Of a DNA stretch of 64,000 bases, positions 45,786-56,597 are shown in pieces; within the stretch, counting starts at the first letter, position 1; each line of letters starts with the position of its first letter. Under the pieces are notes generated by a model. It saw only the letters and a list, made by a program, of their open reading frames with translations, had not been told where the DNA came from and did not search any database. The position numbers and the translations under genes were made by a program. Source of the stretch: Micropterix aruncella (taxonomy: Eukaryota > Arthropoda > Insecta > Lepidoptera > Micropterigidae); contig OX155974.1 in the NCBI GenBank assembly GCA_944548615.1, positions 62,001 to 126,000 of the forward strand. Reading direction: 5' to 3'.

Positions 45786-46570
45786 CTGTTGACCGTTGAG
45801 GGAGTTAATGGGCCCTAGCTGAGGTGGCCACGAAGACCCATTCTGTTCAGGGTTGGTCACACTCACGGGTCGACACCTATCCAACGGCCTCCACGCATGA
45901 AGTGCGAGCCCGGGTAGGACTCTGGCCTTATTTATTTATTTATTTATTTATTTTCATAACAAATCAACATTACAGTTTCTACCAATCCGTTGATATGCAA
46001 TATACATATAAATATTAAAAAAAAAATATAATTCTTACAAGTACATACTTAACATGTTTAAATAAGCGTTAAATACAAATACCGGCATTAAGAATAGAAA
46101 AACTTACAAACTTACAGTACATAAGAGTGAAAACAGTTTATATTATTCTGCCATAAACAAGTAGCGCAATGCCCACACCTTGAAGAGATGCGGGCTCGCT
46201 GTAAAAATATCAAAGTCTGGCGCTGTCGATCATAGCGCATTTATGTGCCGCAAAGCTCGTGTAAGCAGACTCCATCGACTTAGGTTGGTGCGCGAGGACG
46301 GCTCCGCAAATAGATTATGAATGCGAGCACGATTATAATTGTCCGGGACAAAGAGACAAACCTTCGCTAGCATGCTAGGATTATCAACTCTTCCCCTAAT
46401 CAGCTTGAATTCCCCTAACTTGTGGTCAGTTTCCCCTAGGAATCAAACTTCTGGCGCTTCTGGACGGTCTGCGCACCGTGCGGCATAAGCCAATCGACTG
46501 TGCACTCTGACTAACAACTTGGGTTGTCGACTACAACGGGCGAACCCGTCACCCCAGGCTGGTATAACGA
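45786..46570 (+). repeat. GC-rich repeat copy split by a LINE fragment
   Basis: Begins GGGAGTTAATGGGCCCTAGC and runs to GGACTCTGGCCTTA (45925). It resumes at GTCAGTTTCCCCTAGGAATC (46421) and switches orientation at AACTTGGGTTGTCGAC (46513), the same internal joint seen at 5849. Confidence 0.6.
45926..46410 (-). mobile_element. LINE 3' end, second family
   Basis: A TTTATTTATTTATTTA tail (the minus-strand A-rich end) is followed by sequence that reads on the minus strand as an RT C-terminus: MLAKVCLFVPDNYNRARIHN, then TNLSRWSLLTRALRHINALD, then DFDIFTASP. This matches the usual tail of insect RTE/Jockey-like LINEs. It is inserted in the GC-rich repeat. Confidence 0.65.
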
Positions 46571-47150
46571 TCTTACACCGCATGGTGAGACACAGTCTAG
46601 ATTTCCTCAGTAAATAAGCCCAAATTGAAAAAAAGTTGTATGTTATTTTAAGCTGCAATTTAGTTTCCCTATAAAATCCGATATTCAAATAACCAAATTT
46701 CTCAAAAATAAAAATATCGAAAATAAAATTTTTTTTCCGTATTTTTGTTGTTGTTTTGTATCGATAGAAATCCAAGCCTTCTCTACACACATTGAGAAAT
46801 TTCGGTTTTTGCCGCCAAAATATGAACTCTGAAAACGTGGTCCGTTTGTAAACGACGTGTAAATATCAAAATACATCTAATTCCTTGAGTATATACCTCC
46901 TAAATGGAATATTAACGATTTTATAAGCGAAATAAACCAATATTATCACTACATTCGCGAGATTTCGTTCGTTTCGAAAAAAATTTTGATACACCGCCAT
47001 TGATCGTGTTGCGTCACTTCACAAATTTACTAAAAACTACGTCAAAAAAAGGAAATGGCCTTCTCCAATCGGTAATTATCATTCCTACACAATTTTAGAA
47101 TGCATATAGGTAACTCACTTTTACGGGTAAAATCCAACTAAAAACACTTA
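46571..47150. other. AT-rich stretch
   Basis: It contains CTACACACATTGAGAAATTT at 46783 (weakly CACTA-end-like) and no convincing frame. Possibly intron of the candidate minus-strand gene. Confidence 0.3.
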
Positions 47151-47344
47151 CAATTTTAATTTCAGTAACGAGCCGCGCGGCGCTCGGTCGATCGAAATGT
47201 CGCACTGGCGAAGCGGAATTTTCCACGATGTTGGCAGAGTTGCCATGTATCGTACAGATTTTATCGCATGATACTATCGTATACAGTAATGGTAACGAAT
47301 CATTGGCTATTTTCTGTCCCATATTATCCCTAATGGGACGCCTC

Positions 47345-48590
47345 ACATTTGAGGGGTTAAGAGTACACTTCGTATTCTTAGCAAGCAGAACACAGTGCAT
47401 CGGTGGTGCACTAATATTTTTTTAGATGGAATCCAACAATGCGATCTCCAGTAGGTATTTTGTTTTTGTGAATTTTTATTTAACTACTGACAGCCAATAC
47501 GAACAATCAAATGCATTTTCTGATATAATTCTAATGCCTTTAAATTTACTTAGATTTACGTGTATATGTTTATTCTAAATTATAAGTCAGAAATCTAGTT
47601 TTTATCGGCCAGTGGTTATTTGTTTTACTTATTTTATTTTCGGTTATGAATCATTTATTGTATCTTAGTTAAAATAATGTAATCAGCGGGAGTAGTGTTA
47701 TGCGACGCGGAGAAAACGTAAAAATATTGTTTAAAAATAAGTTTAATAAATTTTTAAATGTTTAATAAATTTGTAATATAACATTAAAGATGCCTACTTC
47801 CCAAGGTAATAGTGATTCCAGTATATATATGGAATTGGGTCTGGAGATGTTTTGCTGTAAGACTTTACATTTAGAGTTTCACAGATACACTATCAATATT
47901 ATTAGATATAAATATTATTAAAACGATTTCACCGCGTGAAGTTTGTAACGCTCGACGTTTCGGCGATGGTGCAACCGCCGTTGTCGAGAATAGATTATAC
48001 TAGACTAAGGTGTCTTCGATTTCAATATTATTAGTGTTTTATTTCACTTACCCCTTAATAAAAAAAGGTGATGATTTCTACAATATATTATGATAGTTAT
48101 TAGTGGATTAATTATAATTAATGTTTTAATTAATATTAAATTTAACTTTTACTACAATTATGTGGTTTAATTTCATATGAAGATCTTGTCATTTTGTCTG
48201 CTAATAATTCGAATTTCGTCTACCGATCAGTTCAAGGATTGGAGTTCAAAACGACAATAAAATGGATTATATCTAGGATATATCTTTCTCTCCGTTTCGC
48301 AAATTTTAATACATTTTTGAGGGTATCAATGAACAGTTTCGGTGAGATGGCATTCCTTAATATTAGGGACTTCGCTTCGTTGTCTAAAACCTACTTGGAT
48401 TGTCATCGATGGTCATCTATTTGGATCTACATCTACTTGGATGGTCATCATCATACTTGGTGGTTTCGTATAAACATTACAGCACCTCAACGTAATAACT
48501 TAGCAACCCAACTACTGTAAAGAATTAAAAATTAATTAATCAAATTAAAAACATACGACTGCCGTACCAAAAAGTAAACTATTGGTTTGA
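47345..48590 (+). repeat. ZNF unit 3' flank, copy G (no zinc-finger exon)
   Basis: Starts within the 3' UTR (AGTACACTTCGTATTCTTAG, AAGCAGAACACAGTGCATCG). It follows the other units to ACATACGACTGCCGTACC near 48550. It contains a half palindrome of the 44 kb MITE (47922-48003). The short open frame at 48194-48520 is also present, with indels, in other copies and is non-coding. Confidence 0.7.
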
Positions 48591-49339
48591 ATTTGAACAA
48601 TTGGTTGAATTATTCGAAAAAAAATTGAGAACAGTTTACCAAAGCGTTCATTTCTTGAGTTTAGGTATGTAGTTTATTCTTTTATTTTGTCATTAATTTC
48701 CAATTTCGTTTTTTTTAACTCTTCTTCTGGTTTTTTAGTGCGATTGGCGGTCGAATTGAGCTATGTCGATTGATTTTCACTTGAAATCAAATTATTATAG
48801 TAGAATTGAATATTCATAGATTTTGATTTTGATTTAAGTAACTCGGACAAGCCGCCAGCGCCGCGCGCATGTTTACGAAACGAGGACGCTCCGTAGCGCC
48901 GTGCGCATGTATACACGTGGACAACGTTAAAGCGATGTTCCATCTCTATTAATTTCTTTTTTGCTTTCCTGTTTAAGGAAAGTATTGTGGACGCACTTCT
49001 GTATCGCTGTGTGTGTGCGTGTGTGTGTCTGTGTGTATTCTTCGACGATAGTGCCTAAACGCTTTATCCGATCGAGCTGAAATTTGTCATGCAGGCATCA
49101 TTTCATAATGGCATGAGCTGAAAAGACCCGTCCGTAAAATCCGTCCACCCATGGTTGGCTCCCGACAAAGGAACTCCTCAAATGTCAACAGCAGAGACCC
49201 AAAATTTTGTATACGCATTCAATTACGATAGCGCCTTCCAAGTTCCACCATGACATGGCTGATATATATTGGGTTAGCTCCCGTAAAAGGGAACTCCTCA
49301 AAGGTCAATAGCAGATAGGTACCCAAAATTATATAAAGG
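48591..49339. other. Repeat-rich spacer with (GT)n element and a direct repeat
   Basis: 48960-49110 carries GGAAAGTATTGTGGACGC, a (GT)n run and TTCGACGATAGTGCC...CGAGCTGAAATTT. The same layout is at 60020-60235. A 62-bp direct repeat follows (GAACTCCTCAAA...CAGCAGAGACCCAAAATT at 49152-49212 and 49270-49333); its second copy has GGTA inserted (49318-49321). Confidence 0.5.
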
Positions 49340-49663
49340 ACGCTGTGGTCCGCAATAAATTCGGCAAACGCCGTATCACCGCTTCGTAAGGGAGAGGACC
49401 GCGCAAGCGACCCCGAATCCGTATCCATTCGGAAGACCGGAGTAATCTGGTTGCAACCGGTAGTAAGGGCGCGAGTGTCGGATCGCTGGGTGACTAACCT
49501 GGCTATCTCGCTGTAAGGCGTTGGTCTCTTACGGGCATGTGGCGGAACTTGACGGTGGACTGTTTTATCCTAACTCTTCTTCGCTCACCTCACGGGAGAC
49601 AGAACGATCAATATCATTAAAACTTCCTGAGGTGACGGGTTCGCCCATTGTAGTCGATAGCTC
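49340..49663 (+). repeat. GC-rich repeat fragment
   Basis: GGACGCTGTGGTCCGCAATA to GTCGATAGCTCTATTTG corresponds to the reverse complement of 52077-52390, so this copy is in plus orientation and 5'-truncated. Confidence 0.6.
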
Positions 49664-50084
49664 TATTTGTCCTACCATTTGCCTTCAGGGAGTTCCAGTC
49701 CCTACATCCCGGCTCACTTCCTACACCCAGTCACCGAACTTGCATAAGTATGCCAAATTCCAGCACAATCGGATACCAGGAAGTAGTTGAAAATCGGTTT
49801 TCAAATTTTGAAACTGACAATTTACATACGAACATGGCAAGTTAAAATAAAGCTTGTAAAAATGGACGCTGGAATATATATCTGTCTCTCTGTCCGAGAT
49901 TAATAGACTCCGATACCGTTTGATCGATCACCATGAAAGTTGGCCCATATATTATGTATTTTTCCATTGAAAAGGTTTTTATGCTATCCGCTTTGTTGTA
50001 ACTCTGCACTAAATGGTGCTGCGGTGCTTCAACTTGTATACCGTTCACCCGATCGCTATGAAATGTAATAGCAGGTAAAGCTGC
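49664..50084. other. Unassigned interspersed repeat
   Basis: Contains the word GTTTGATCGATCACCATGAAAG, common in moth interspersed repeats as I recall. No ORF. Confidence 0.3.
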
Positions 50085-51030
50085 TTGGGGCTCCTGGTGA
50101 TAAAAGTTAAGTCGCCGGCAAAAGCGAGGCCCGACAAGGTGTACTGGCCGTCTGTTTTGAAACGATAACCCCACTTCTTGTCAAACTTGGTCAGGCTTTC
50201 TAGCGGTATATTGAAAACGATATTAAATATCGTCGGAGAGAGGCAACAACCCTAAAGTAGTCCAATTGAGTATGGTATAGAGCGGGTAGTCCATTCCTGC
50301 GGAACGTCAGTGTTGTAGTAGGAGGCTTCAATGTCACGCACCACAATTGGGATGTTGTACCAGCGGAATGCAAAGTGGAGGAGACTGTGTCGGATTAATC
50401 CAAAGGCGTTCTCTAGCTTGAAGTTGAGACATAATACGTTGATTTGGCGCTCGTGCTGTCTCGCATCCTCAATGGCAGCAGCCAGGTGAGATTTGTGCTC
50501 GAGGCAGCCTGAGACGCCACGCATGAAGACTTTTTGTACTGACACTCCATGGTACTCCTTCCGGTGCATGAATTCGCTCATCCTTTTGTGGACTATGCCA
50601 AAAAAGATTTTGGCCACAGTATCTGCCAGAGCAATGGGCCGAGCCTCCTTTGGTCCGGTGCAAACTGGGACCTTCGGAATTAAGATGACTGTCGCTCGGC
50701 CGAAATTCTGTCGGACTACGTCGCTACTCCATATATATCGGAAGATGTATCTTAAATATTGCAGAAGGCAGGGCCACTTGTTGTATACTAAATATAAATT
50801 TGTACACAATATAAGCCGCTGCGACTCGTATGATTTGGTCAGCCATTGCTTCCCGATTGTGTAGCCCGTCTTAGTGACAAAATTATGGGCCATACTGTTG
50901 CAGAAATATTGCCGAGATATATATTTTCCAGCCATATCCTGAGTTAAAATGTTGCAGTGATAGCCGTACAATTGACAATATTGTGGCCACATATTGCCGT
51001 GAAAGCACAGCCCGTTTTGGAGCACCATAA
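50085..51030 (-). mobile_element. LINE of the endonuclease-C-terminal type, copy 2 (RT domain)
   Basis: The minus frame 51028-50252 reads FGRATVILIPKVP, KEARPIALADTVAKIF, the motif-A region NFKLENAFGLIRH and VPQEWTTRSIPYSIGLL. A TAG at the next codon replaces the expected Gln before GCCLSPTIFNIVFN. The catalytic YADD box appears as FAGD in LAFAGDLTFITRSPKQ, which overlaps the start of copy 1. Together the two copies cover most of one RT. Dead copy. Confidence 0.82.
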
Positions 51031-51221
51031 TATATTATAACAACAGAAATAAGCTTTTAGTTCTTAATTTACAATTAAAAAATGCAGACAGTCCTTTAAG
51101 GGATAATGTAAACATTTGTAAGACAGAATTCCTCAGAAAATGTTAAGAGTTTCCGGTAAAACAAGTTAAAATCTACGTTGTAAAATTGTTACATATATAC
51201 AGGAACTAATAAAAATAAAAT
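51031..51221. other. AT-rich spacer
   Basis: No feature recognised. Confidence 0.25.
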
Positions 51222-51560
51222 TCAAACGGAGCTGCCATGGAATTCACCGACCGGATTCGGGCCCATCGTAATACTAATAATACACTTCCGGGGGTGAGCG
51301 ATGGACTCCGGACTAATAAGCGGCTGTGGTAAGTTTAGAACAGCTGTCTTGCCACATGTCACCGTTCACCTTTCCACTCATTCGCACACCCTTTGATGCC
51401 TTAGGGTCTGAGATGCGGAAATCGTGGCATTAGATATTTTTTCTAGGAAGGAGTTGATTACTTTCCTGGAGAGACCAAGATCTTTAAAGAGGTAAAACAG
51501 GGAGTTAGCTGGTAAGGCATGAGCGCCAACTTCCACCGCTTGAAGGTGAATAGAAACTGT
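51222..51560 (-). mobile_element. LINE copy 3, 3' end fragment
   Basis: AAACGGAGCTGCCATGGAAT at 51222 and about 320 bp of the same 3' UTR and C-terminal coding region as copy 1, ending near ACCGCTTGAAGGTGAATAG. Frames are broken. Confidence 0.75.
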
Positions 51561-51770
51561 AGGAGCTTAGTAACAATATAGTTCAACGATAATTTTTAGT
51601 ACAAACACGTCTAACGTTTTTCACTCGAATTTCGGTTGACGTCAATAGCAATATAATTATCAAGAAATTGAATCGTGTCTTTCAACATAAGCAATAAATT
51701 ATGCGTCTTTCAAATTCCACGAAGCATACATTTTGATACACATTCGAACATTTCGACGTCATAATGTGGG

Positions 51771-51855
51771 TATAAAAAAGCCGATGTCTTATGTACAACA
51801 TCACTCTTTAGTGACTCACTATCTGACGTCATCGATTATGGTAAGCTGTCTCTGT
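51771..51855 (+). promoter_or_regulatory. Orphan core promoter and first exon candidate
   Basis: GGGTATAAAAAAGCC (TATA box at 51772-51779), then about 30 bp downstream ACATCACTC (initiator-like) and a short leader with TGACGTCA (51823-51830). It ends ATTATG|GTAAGC (51835-51845): an ATG directly followed by a good donor. A pyrimidine-poor acceptor ACTTCAG lies near 51947, and the joined frame stops after 11 codons. This resembles arthropod genes whose first exon ends at the start codon, but no downstream gene is visible. Confidence 0.35.
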
Positions 51856-52002
51856 ATACTAATTAAATAATAGATAATAAATTGCTTAAATACTAATATT
51901 TGTGTTTACTTGCTCTCTGTCTGGCTGAGAAAAATTGACTTCAGATTGGAAACCTGGCCTTCGCACAGCATCAATAACGAGAGACCAGGCCACTTCTAAT
52001 GA

Positions 52003-53495
52003 AACCGTTCCGGGTTTATTTAATTTGTACTCGTCTTTTGGGATATTTAAATATCACGGAACACTTAATTCTACAAATAGAGTTGTCAACTACAACGGGC
52101 GAACCCGTCACCTCAGGAAGTTTTAACGATTAGTCGTAGGTACTATCACCCGTGAAGTAAGCGCAGAAGACTTGGACTAAACAGTCCACCATCAAGCTCC
52201 GCCACATGCCCGTAAGAAGGTGTATTACCCAGCGGGCTTACACTCACGACCTTACTTCCAATTGCGACCAGATTACTCCGGTCTCTCGATTGGTTACGAG
52301 TTCGAGGTCGCTTGCGCGGTCCTCTCCCTTACGAAGCGGTGAAACGGTGTATACCGAATCTATCGCGGACCACGGCATCCTTTACCCGGCTGTTCACCCA
52401 GAATCTGGTACCCGATGGTCGTTTCAAGAGCAGTCGCCGTAAGGTCCGCAGCCACCCCCGCACTATAGGAAACAGTAGGTACTGCTTCCAGACTCCCCCG
52501 GCTGTTAGTTAGAGTGCACAATCGATTGGCTTACGCCGCACGGTGCGCAGACCGTCCAGGTGCTCCAGAAGGTTGATTCCTAGGGGAAACTAGCCTAAGG
52601 CCAGAGTCCTGCCCGGACTCGAACATGCGTGGAGGCCGCCAGATGGGTGTTGACTCGTGAGTGTGACCAACCCTGAACAGAATGGGTCTTCGTGGCCATC
52701 TCAGCAAGGGCCCATTAGCTCCCACTTAATTCTACAATAAAATACAAACGGAGCTGCCATAGAATTCACCGACCGAAGTCGGGCCCATCATATAGTGTTA
52801 TTACACTTCTGGGGGGTGAGCAGTGGATTCTGGACTAACGACCGACTGTGGTAGGTTTAGTACAGCTGTCTTGCCGCGTGTGAACGTTCACCTTACCACC
52901 CATTCACTCCCCCTTCGAAGCCATAGAATTTGAAATGCGCAAATCGCGGTTTTAGATAATTTTTCTAGAAAGGAGTTGATTATTTTCCTGGTCAGACCAA
53001 GATCTTTTCCTGGAGAGACCAAAATGTAAAACAGAGATTTAGCTGGCAGGCCACGAGCGCCAACTTCCATCGCGTGAAGGTGAACAGTGAAGCCGTTCCG
53101 GGTGACGGCATTTGCGAGATCACGGTATTTATTTAATTTGTACTCGTGGAGATAGAGTAAAGAGTTATATCTGGATGCAGGGCTGTGCATCCTAGACTTT
53201 CAGGGAATTTATACTGCTTAGAGACCCAATCGACCTCCAGAATCCAATCTGAAGATTTCTCGATTATTGAGAATGGTTTTGTAGTGAAATGTTTTTTTCC
53301 TTTAGAGCCATCCCTCACAAACTGTATTGGGGGTTTGGAGGGTACCTACTGTCAAACCCTTGTTGACACGAGCCACTGAGAGGCTAACTTTGTAGTGGCG
53401 GTAAGTGTACCGTCCTTGATCTAAGGCCACCTTGCAGCCAGCTAGAATATGCCTGGCTGTGCAAGTGGTATTGCTACAAAGGGGGCATGAACAGT
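52003..53495 (-). mobile_element. LINE copy 4, interrupted by the GC-rich repeat
   Basis: 52003-52076 (CCGTTCCGGGTTTATTTAAT) and 52738-53495 belong to the endonuclease-C-terminal LINE family. The second part has the 3' end (AAACGGAGCTGCCATAGAAT) and the minus frame with SKQYKFPESLG, LHPDITLYSIS and IINSFLEKLSKTAICAFQI. Compared with copy 1 it lacks the 4-bp insertion at 13935 but has CCTA at 53345-53348. Confidence 0.75.
52077..52723 (-). mobile_element. GC-rich retroposon-like repeat, complete copy (647 bp), 14-bp TSD
   Basis: Target duplication ACTTAATTCTACAA at 52063-52076 and 52724-52737. The outer ends are ATAGAGTTGTCAACTACAAC and GGGCCCATTAGCTCCC. On the minus strand the order is GGGAGCTAATGGGCCC, a TGGCCACGAAGAC box-A-like word, and a GTTCGAGTCC box B about 75 bp later, wider than in a tRNA. 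Then follow about 500 bp of GC-rich unique sequence with several small hairpins. No ORF is conserved. It is best explained as a SINE-like or other non-autonomous retroposon; the two measured duplications in the window are both exactly 14 bp. Confidence 0.7.
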
Positions 53496-53524
53496 ATGTT
53501 TTTGATTTAATTTGGTGTACTGGA

Positions 53525-54355
53525 TAGTGATGGGCGTGATTCTCAATTTTAAATCACGCGACGATCACGTTACTGGTATTTTATCACGCGTGATAATAAC
53601 TGTTACTCGTGATTTTCGTGATTGTACTGAAATGTACTGTGAAACGTTAAGTAACAAAGTTTCGTCAATGTGATAAATAATAACAGAAACGCGCATTATA
53701 TTTGCTTAATATTTATTAGTAATTAGAAGAATTAGCTTTCAGAAAGATTAACTCTCTCGCTCTTTTGGTGCTAAGCCGAGTTCGTCTTTCTGAAATAATG
53801 TAAGCCACTTGTCCCCAAAAGTTATTTTATTGCTTTAACAAATCATGAGCAAACTCATTTACATGAACGATTACGACGCGAGCGATAACAGTGTCCAAAT
53901 TCATACGATAACAGTGTCCAAATTCACGTTACGTACGAAATGAACGCCCACTCATCAGTCATCGTCCAGCCGGCGCGGGCGTTCGCCAGAACGAACGGCG
54001 GATCACTGATCCACTGATCATATCACTGATCCACTGATCGCCGATCACTAGTGATCTAAGAATGAACGAAACCAAGTGAACGGTTCAATTAGGCGCTCAC
54101 CGATCATCGTTCAGTGGCGCGTCGTGCGGTCGTTCGACGGTGATCAGTGAGAACGGCCAATCACTGATCAGTTATTTATATGATCAGTGTGATCAGTGAT
54201 CGGTTGCGTCGTAGCGGCGCCGAGTGATGGTAACGCGGTGCTGTTCGTAGTCGTGATTCAAATAGCATGTTCTTTCAAATTCTCGTAACGCGTTCTTCGT
54301 GATTGCAAATATCACACGTTATTGTTATTGCTATTCGTGATCACACCCATCACTA
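53525..54355. mobile_element. hAT MITE (831 bp), 8-bp TSD
   Basis: Duplication GTACTGGA at 53517-53524 and 54356-54363. Ends TAGTGATGGGCGTGAT and, inverted, TAGTGATGGGTGTGAT. The interior is rich in GATCACTGATC and CACTGATC repeats, especially 53990-54210. No ORF. Inserted at the 5' border of ZNF unit F. Confidence 0.9.
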
Positions 54356-54363
54356 GTACTGGA

Positions 54364-55265
54364 TGTATTCGTACACTAAGCAACAACACAGTATTTATAA
54401 TGCGTACTTCGTGATAACATTTTGATAATATTTCCAAACGAAATGATTTTACGCGCGCGATGCGTCCTTCGCCAGTGAGGCGGGCGAAATAATGGTGTGA
54501 GATGACGTCACGCCGCGCGCCATCGACTTTCAAGGAAAAAAAACCGCGGGGTCATTTTTACGAATCTTTAAAAAATAATTTTGAAGTGCTCGAGAAAAAA
54601 TTAAACTACCGTTTTTTAAGTTAAAACAAGTACCTACCTACTTTTAAGAAAAAAAAACCGTTCCCAAACTCATTATTAAATAGCTAAATATTATACCAAC
54701 TATGAATAATATACAGGTTGTTTTTACTGCACGGGCATTTTTTATTAGGTTAATCAGTACAACGAAGTAAGCAACTTTTGATAAACACATTTAGAAAAAA
54801 CCAAAGATTTTTTTTTTTTGAAAACGGGTTTTTATTTTTTTTATTTAAAAGAGTTGACTGTTAGATAAAGGGTTGGAAAAAATTGAGCGCGCTGCGTCAT
54901 CTAGCGGTAGGTTTTATATCATAAATAAACAATATTAGCGACATTTTATTTATCGCTAGATAGCTCATAGGGATCATAGCTTTTCACACTATAAAGAAAA
55001 CAAAACGTTCATTTTCAAAAAAAAAAAAAATGTTTTTTTTTTCAAAAGTTGCTTATATTGTTGTACCTACTGATTCACCCACTAAAAAAAGCCCGTGCAG
55101 TAAAAACAACTTTTATAAATATTGAATTTTATATTCCAATATGTGGCAACACTAAACACCAAACGTCAAAATAATGACATCTGTTTACGGCATATGTCGT
55201 GTAAGTTTCTGCAGTTCTCCGCTTTATTTTACCTCTATATATAATAAAAAGTATAAATATTCACC
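54364..55265 (+). other. 5' flank of zinc-finger copy F
   Basis: Collinear with the flanks of A and C, with CRE at 54503-54510. It carries a double CCTA insertion at 54633-54640 and a single one at 55066-55069. AAGTATAAATATTCACC precedes the ATG. Confidence 0.65.
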
Positions 55266-56597
55266 ATGGAAAGGCAGGAAAATGATGAAACTAATGCAGA
55301 CATTAAAGTGAAGATAGAATTAGAGTCCGATGTCGAAGACAGGATGCCAAGTTGCTCTGACAATAAATACAGTGAAACGTTGAAACCAGAAAGCGATATT
55401 TGCTACAAAGAGGAACAACCAAGCTCTTCTTATATGGAAGCGAATATTCTGGAATTCGAAAAAGAGGCAGTGGCTTTCATAAAACCCGAACGAAGCGATC
55501 CTGTCGAATCAGTCAGCAAGGAACAGAAAGATGATATTGAGGAGACGAAAGAGGTCAAAGTATTGTTAACGAAATTTGATAAATTCACATGCGTTGTCTG
55601 CGATCGCCATCTAGACAGAAGCGTCCCAATGGGAGCATGCAAGCATGACAATGAAATTGTGCTATTTTGCGAAGACTGTATCAGGCCAAATGTTAAGAAA
55701 TATGTTTGTGTCAAATGTAGATATGAATCAAGTATTAGATTTAATCTAATTAAGCATGTTGATATAGTGCATAGGAAATTTAAGAAATATACGTGTGAAC
55801 AGTGTGACACGGCATTTACATCTAGACAAAATTTGAAAGCACACGTCCAATCGATCCATCGCAAACTAAAGCATGCGTGTCAGCAGTGTAAGAAAGTCTT
55901 TTCTGGTCGCAACTACTTACTACAGCATGTAAATTTCACTCACCGGCAGTTGAATGTATTCACTTGTGATTTATGCGACAAAGAATTTCCAAATCAAACA
56001 AGCTTTAAACGGCACATCGATGGCGTTCATAGAAAAATGAAGGAATTTGAATGTAAGGAATGCAAACGCGCTTTCTTTGAGAGTGGTAATTTAATTCAAC
56101 ATGTTAATTCTGTCCACCGGAAATTGAAGCCTTTTGCGTGTGACAAATGCAATCGCAGTTTTGCAAGGCGTGCACATTTAAAGAAACATTTAAACGCAGC
56201 CCATCTCAGAATTAAGTAGGTATAGTTGTGCGGAATGTAACGGATCTTTCACACACAAGTCGACCTTAATCGGACATATAAATGTAATACACCGCAAATT
56301 AATGCCTTTCGCATGTGACAAATGCAATCGCAGTTTTGCAAGGTGTGCACAGTTAAAGAATCATGTAAACTCAGTCCATCTCAGAATAAAGTATAGTTGT
56401 GCGGAATGTAACAAAGCTTTCACCCTCAAGTCGAACTTAATCAGACATATAAATGTAATACACCGAAAAATCAAGCCCTTTGTTTGTACAAATGCAAGCA
56501 TGCATTTGGTTGGAAAATTTGTCTTAAAAATCACATGACTGCTGCCAAATGCCAATTGAAAGATATTAAACAATCTAAAAGCAACGGTTGGCGGTAG
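55266..56597 (+). pseudogene. C2H2 zinc-finger gene copy F, ten fingers, frameshifted
   Basis: The longest copy: the frame is open 317 codons (55266-56219). It includes a 15-residue leader segment absent from B, C and D (around SKEQKDDIEETKE). GGTA inserted at 56219-56222 ends it at LRIK. Fingers continue in another frame (56302 on). Two fingers (YSCAEC... and FACDKC...) are duplicated relative to the other copies, giving ten. A 1-bp loss near 56490 (ACAAATGC instead of ACAAAATGC) breaks the last finger. Without these changes it would be a complete DNA-binding protein. Confidence 0.85.

Larger units (their letters stand above)
45060..47235 (-). other. Possible minus-strand exons of an unknown gene
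   Basis: Three CpG-rich, splice-bounded blocks on the minus strand: (1) about 47235-47152, ending in AAAATT|GTAAGTG; (2) 45709-45640, after TTTATTTTTCAG and ending CACTATAAG|GTCAGT; (3) from about 45158, after TTTTAATTTTCAG, GC-rich to about 45065. The intron between 1 and 2 holds repeat insertions. No frame across 2 and 3 gives a product I recognise; one frame stays open 24 codons in block 2 and then about 35 in block 3. It could be a small gene, a non-coding RNA or chance. Confidence 0.25.
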
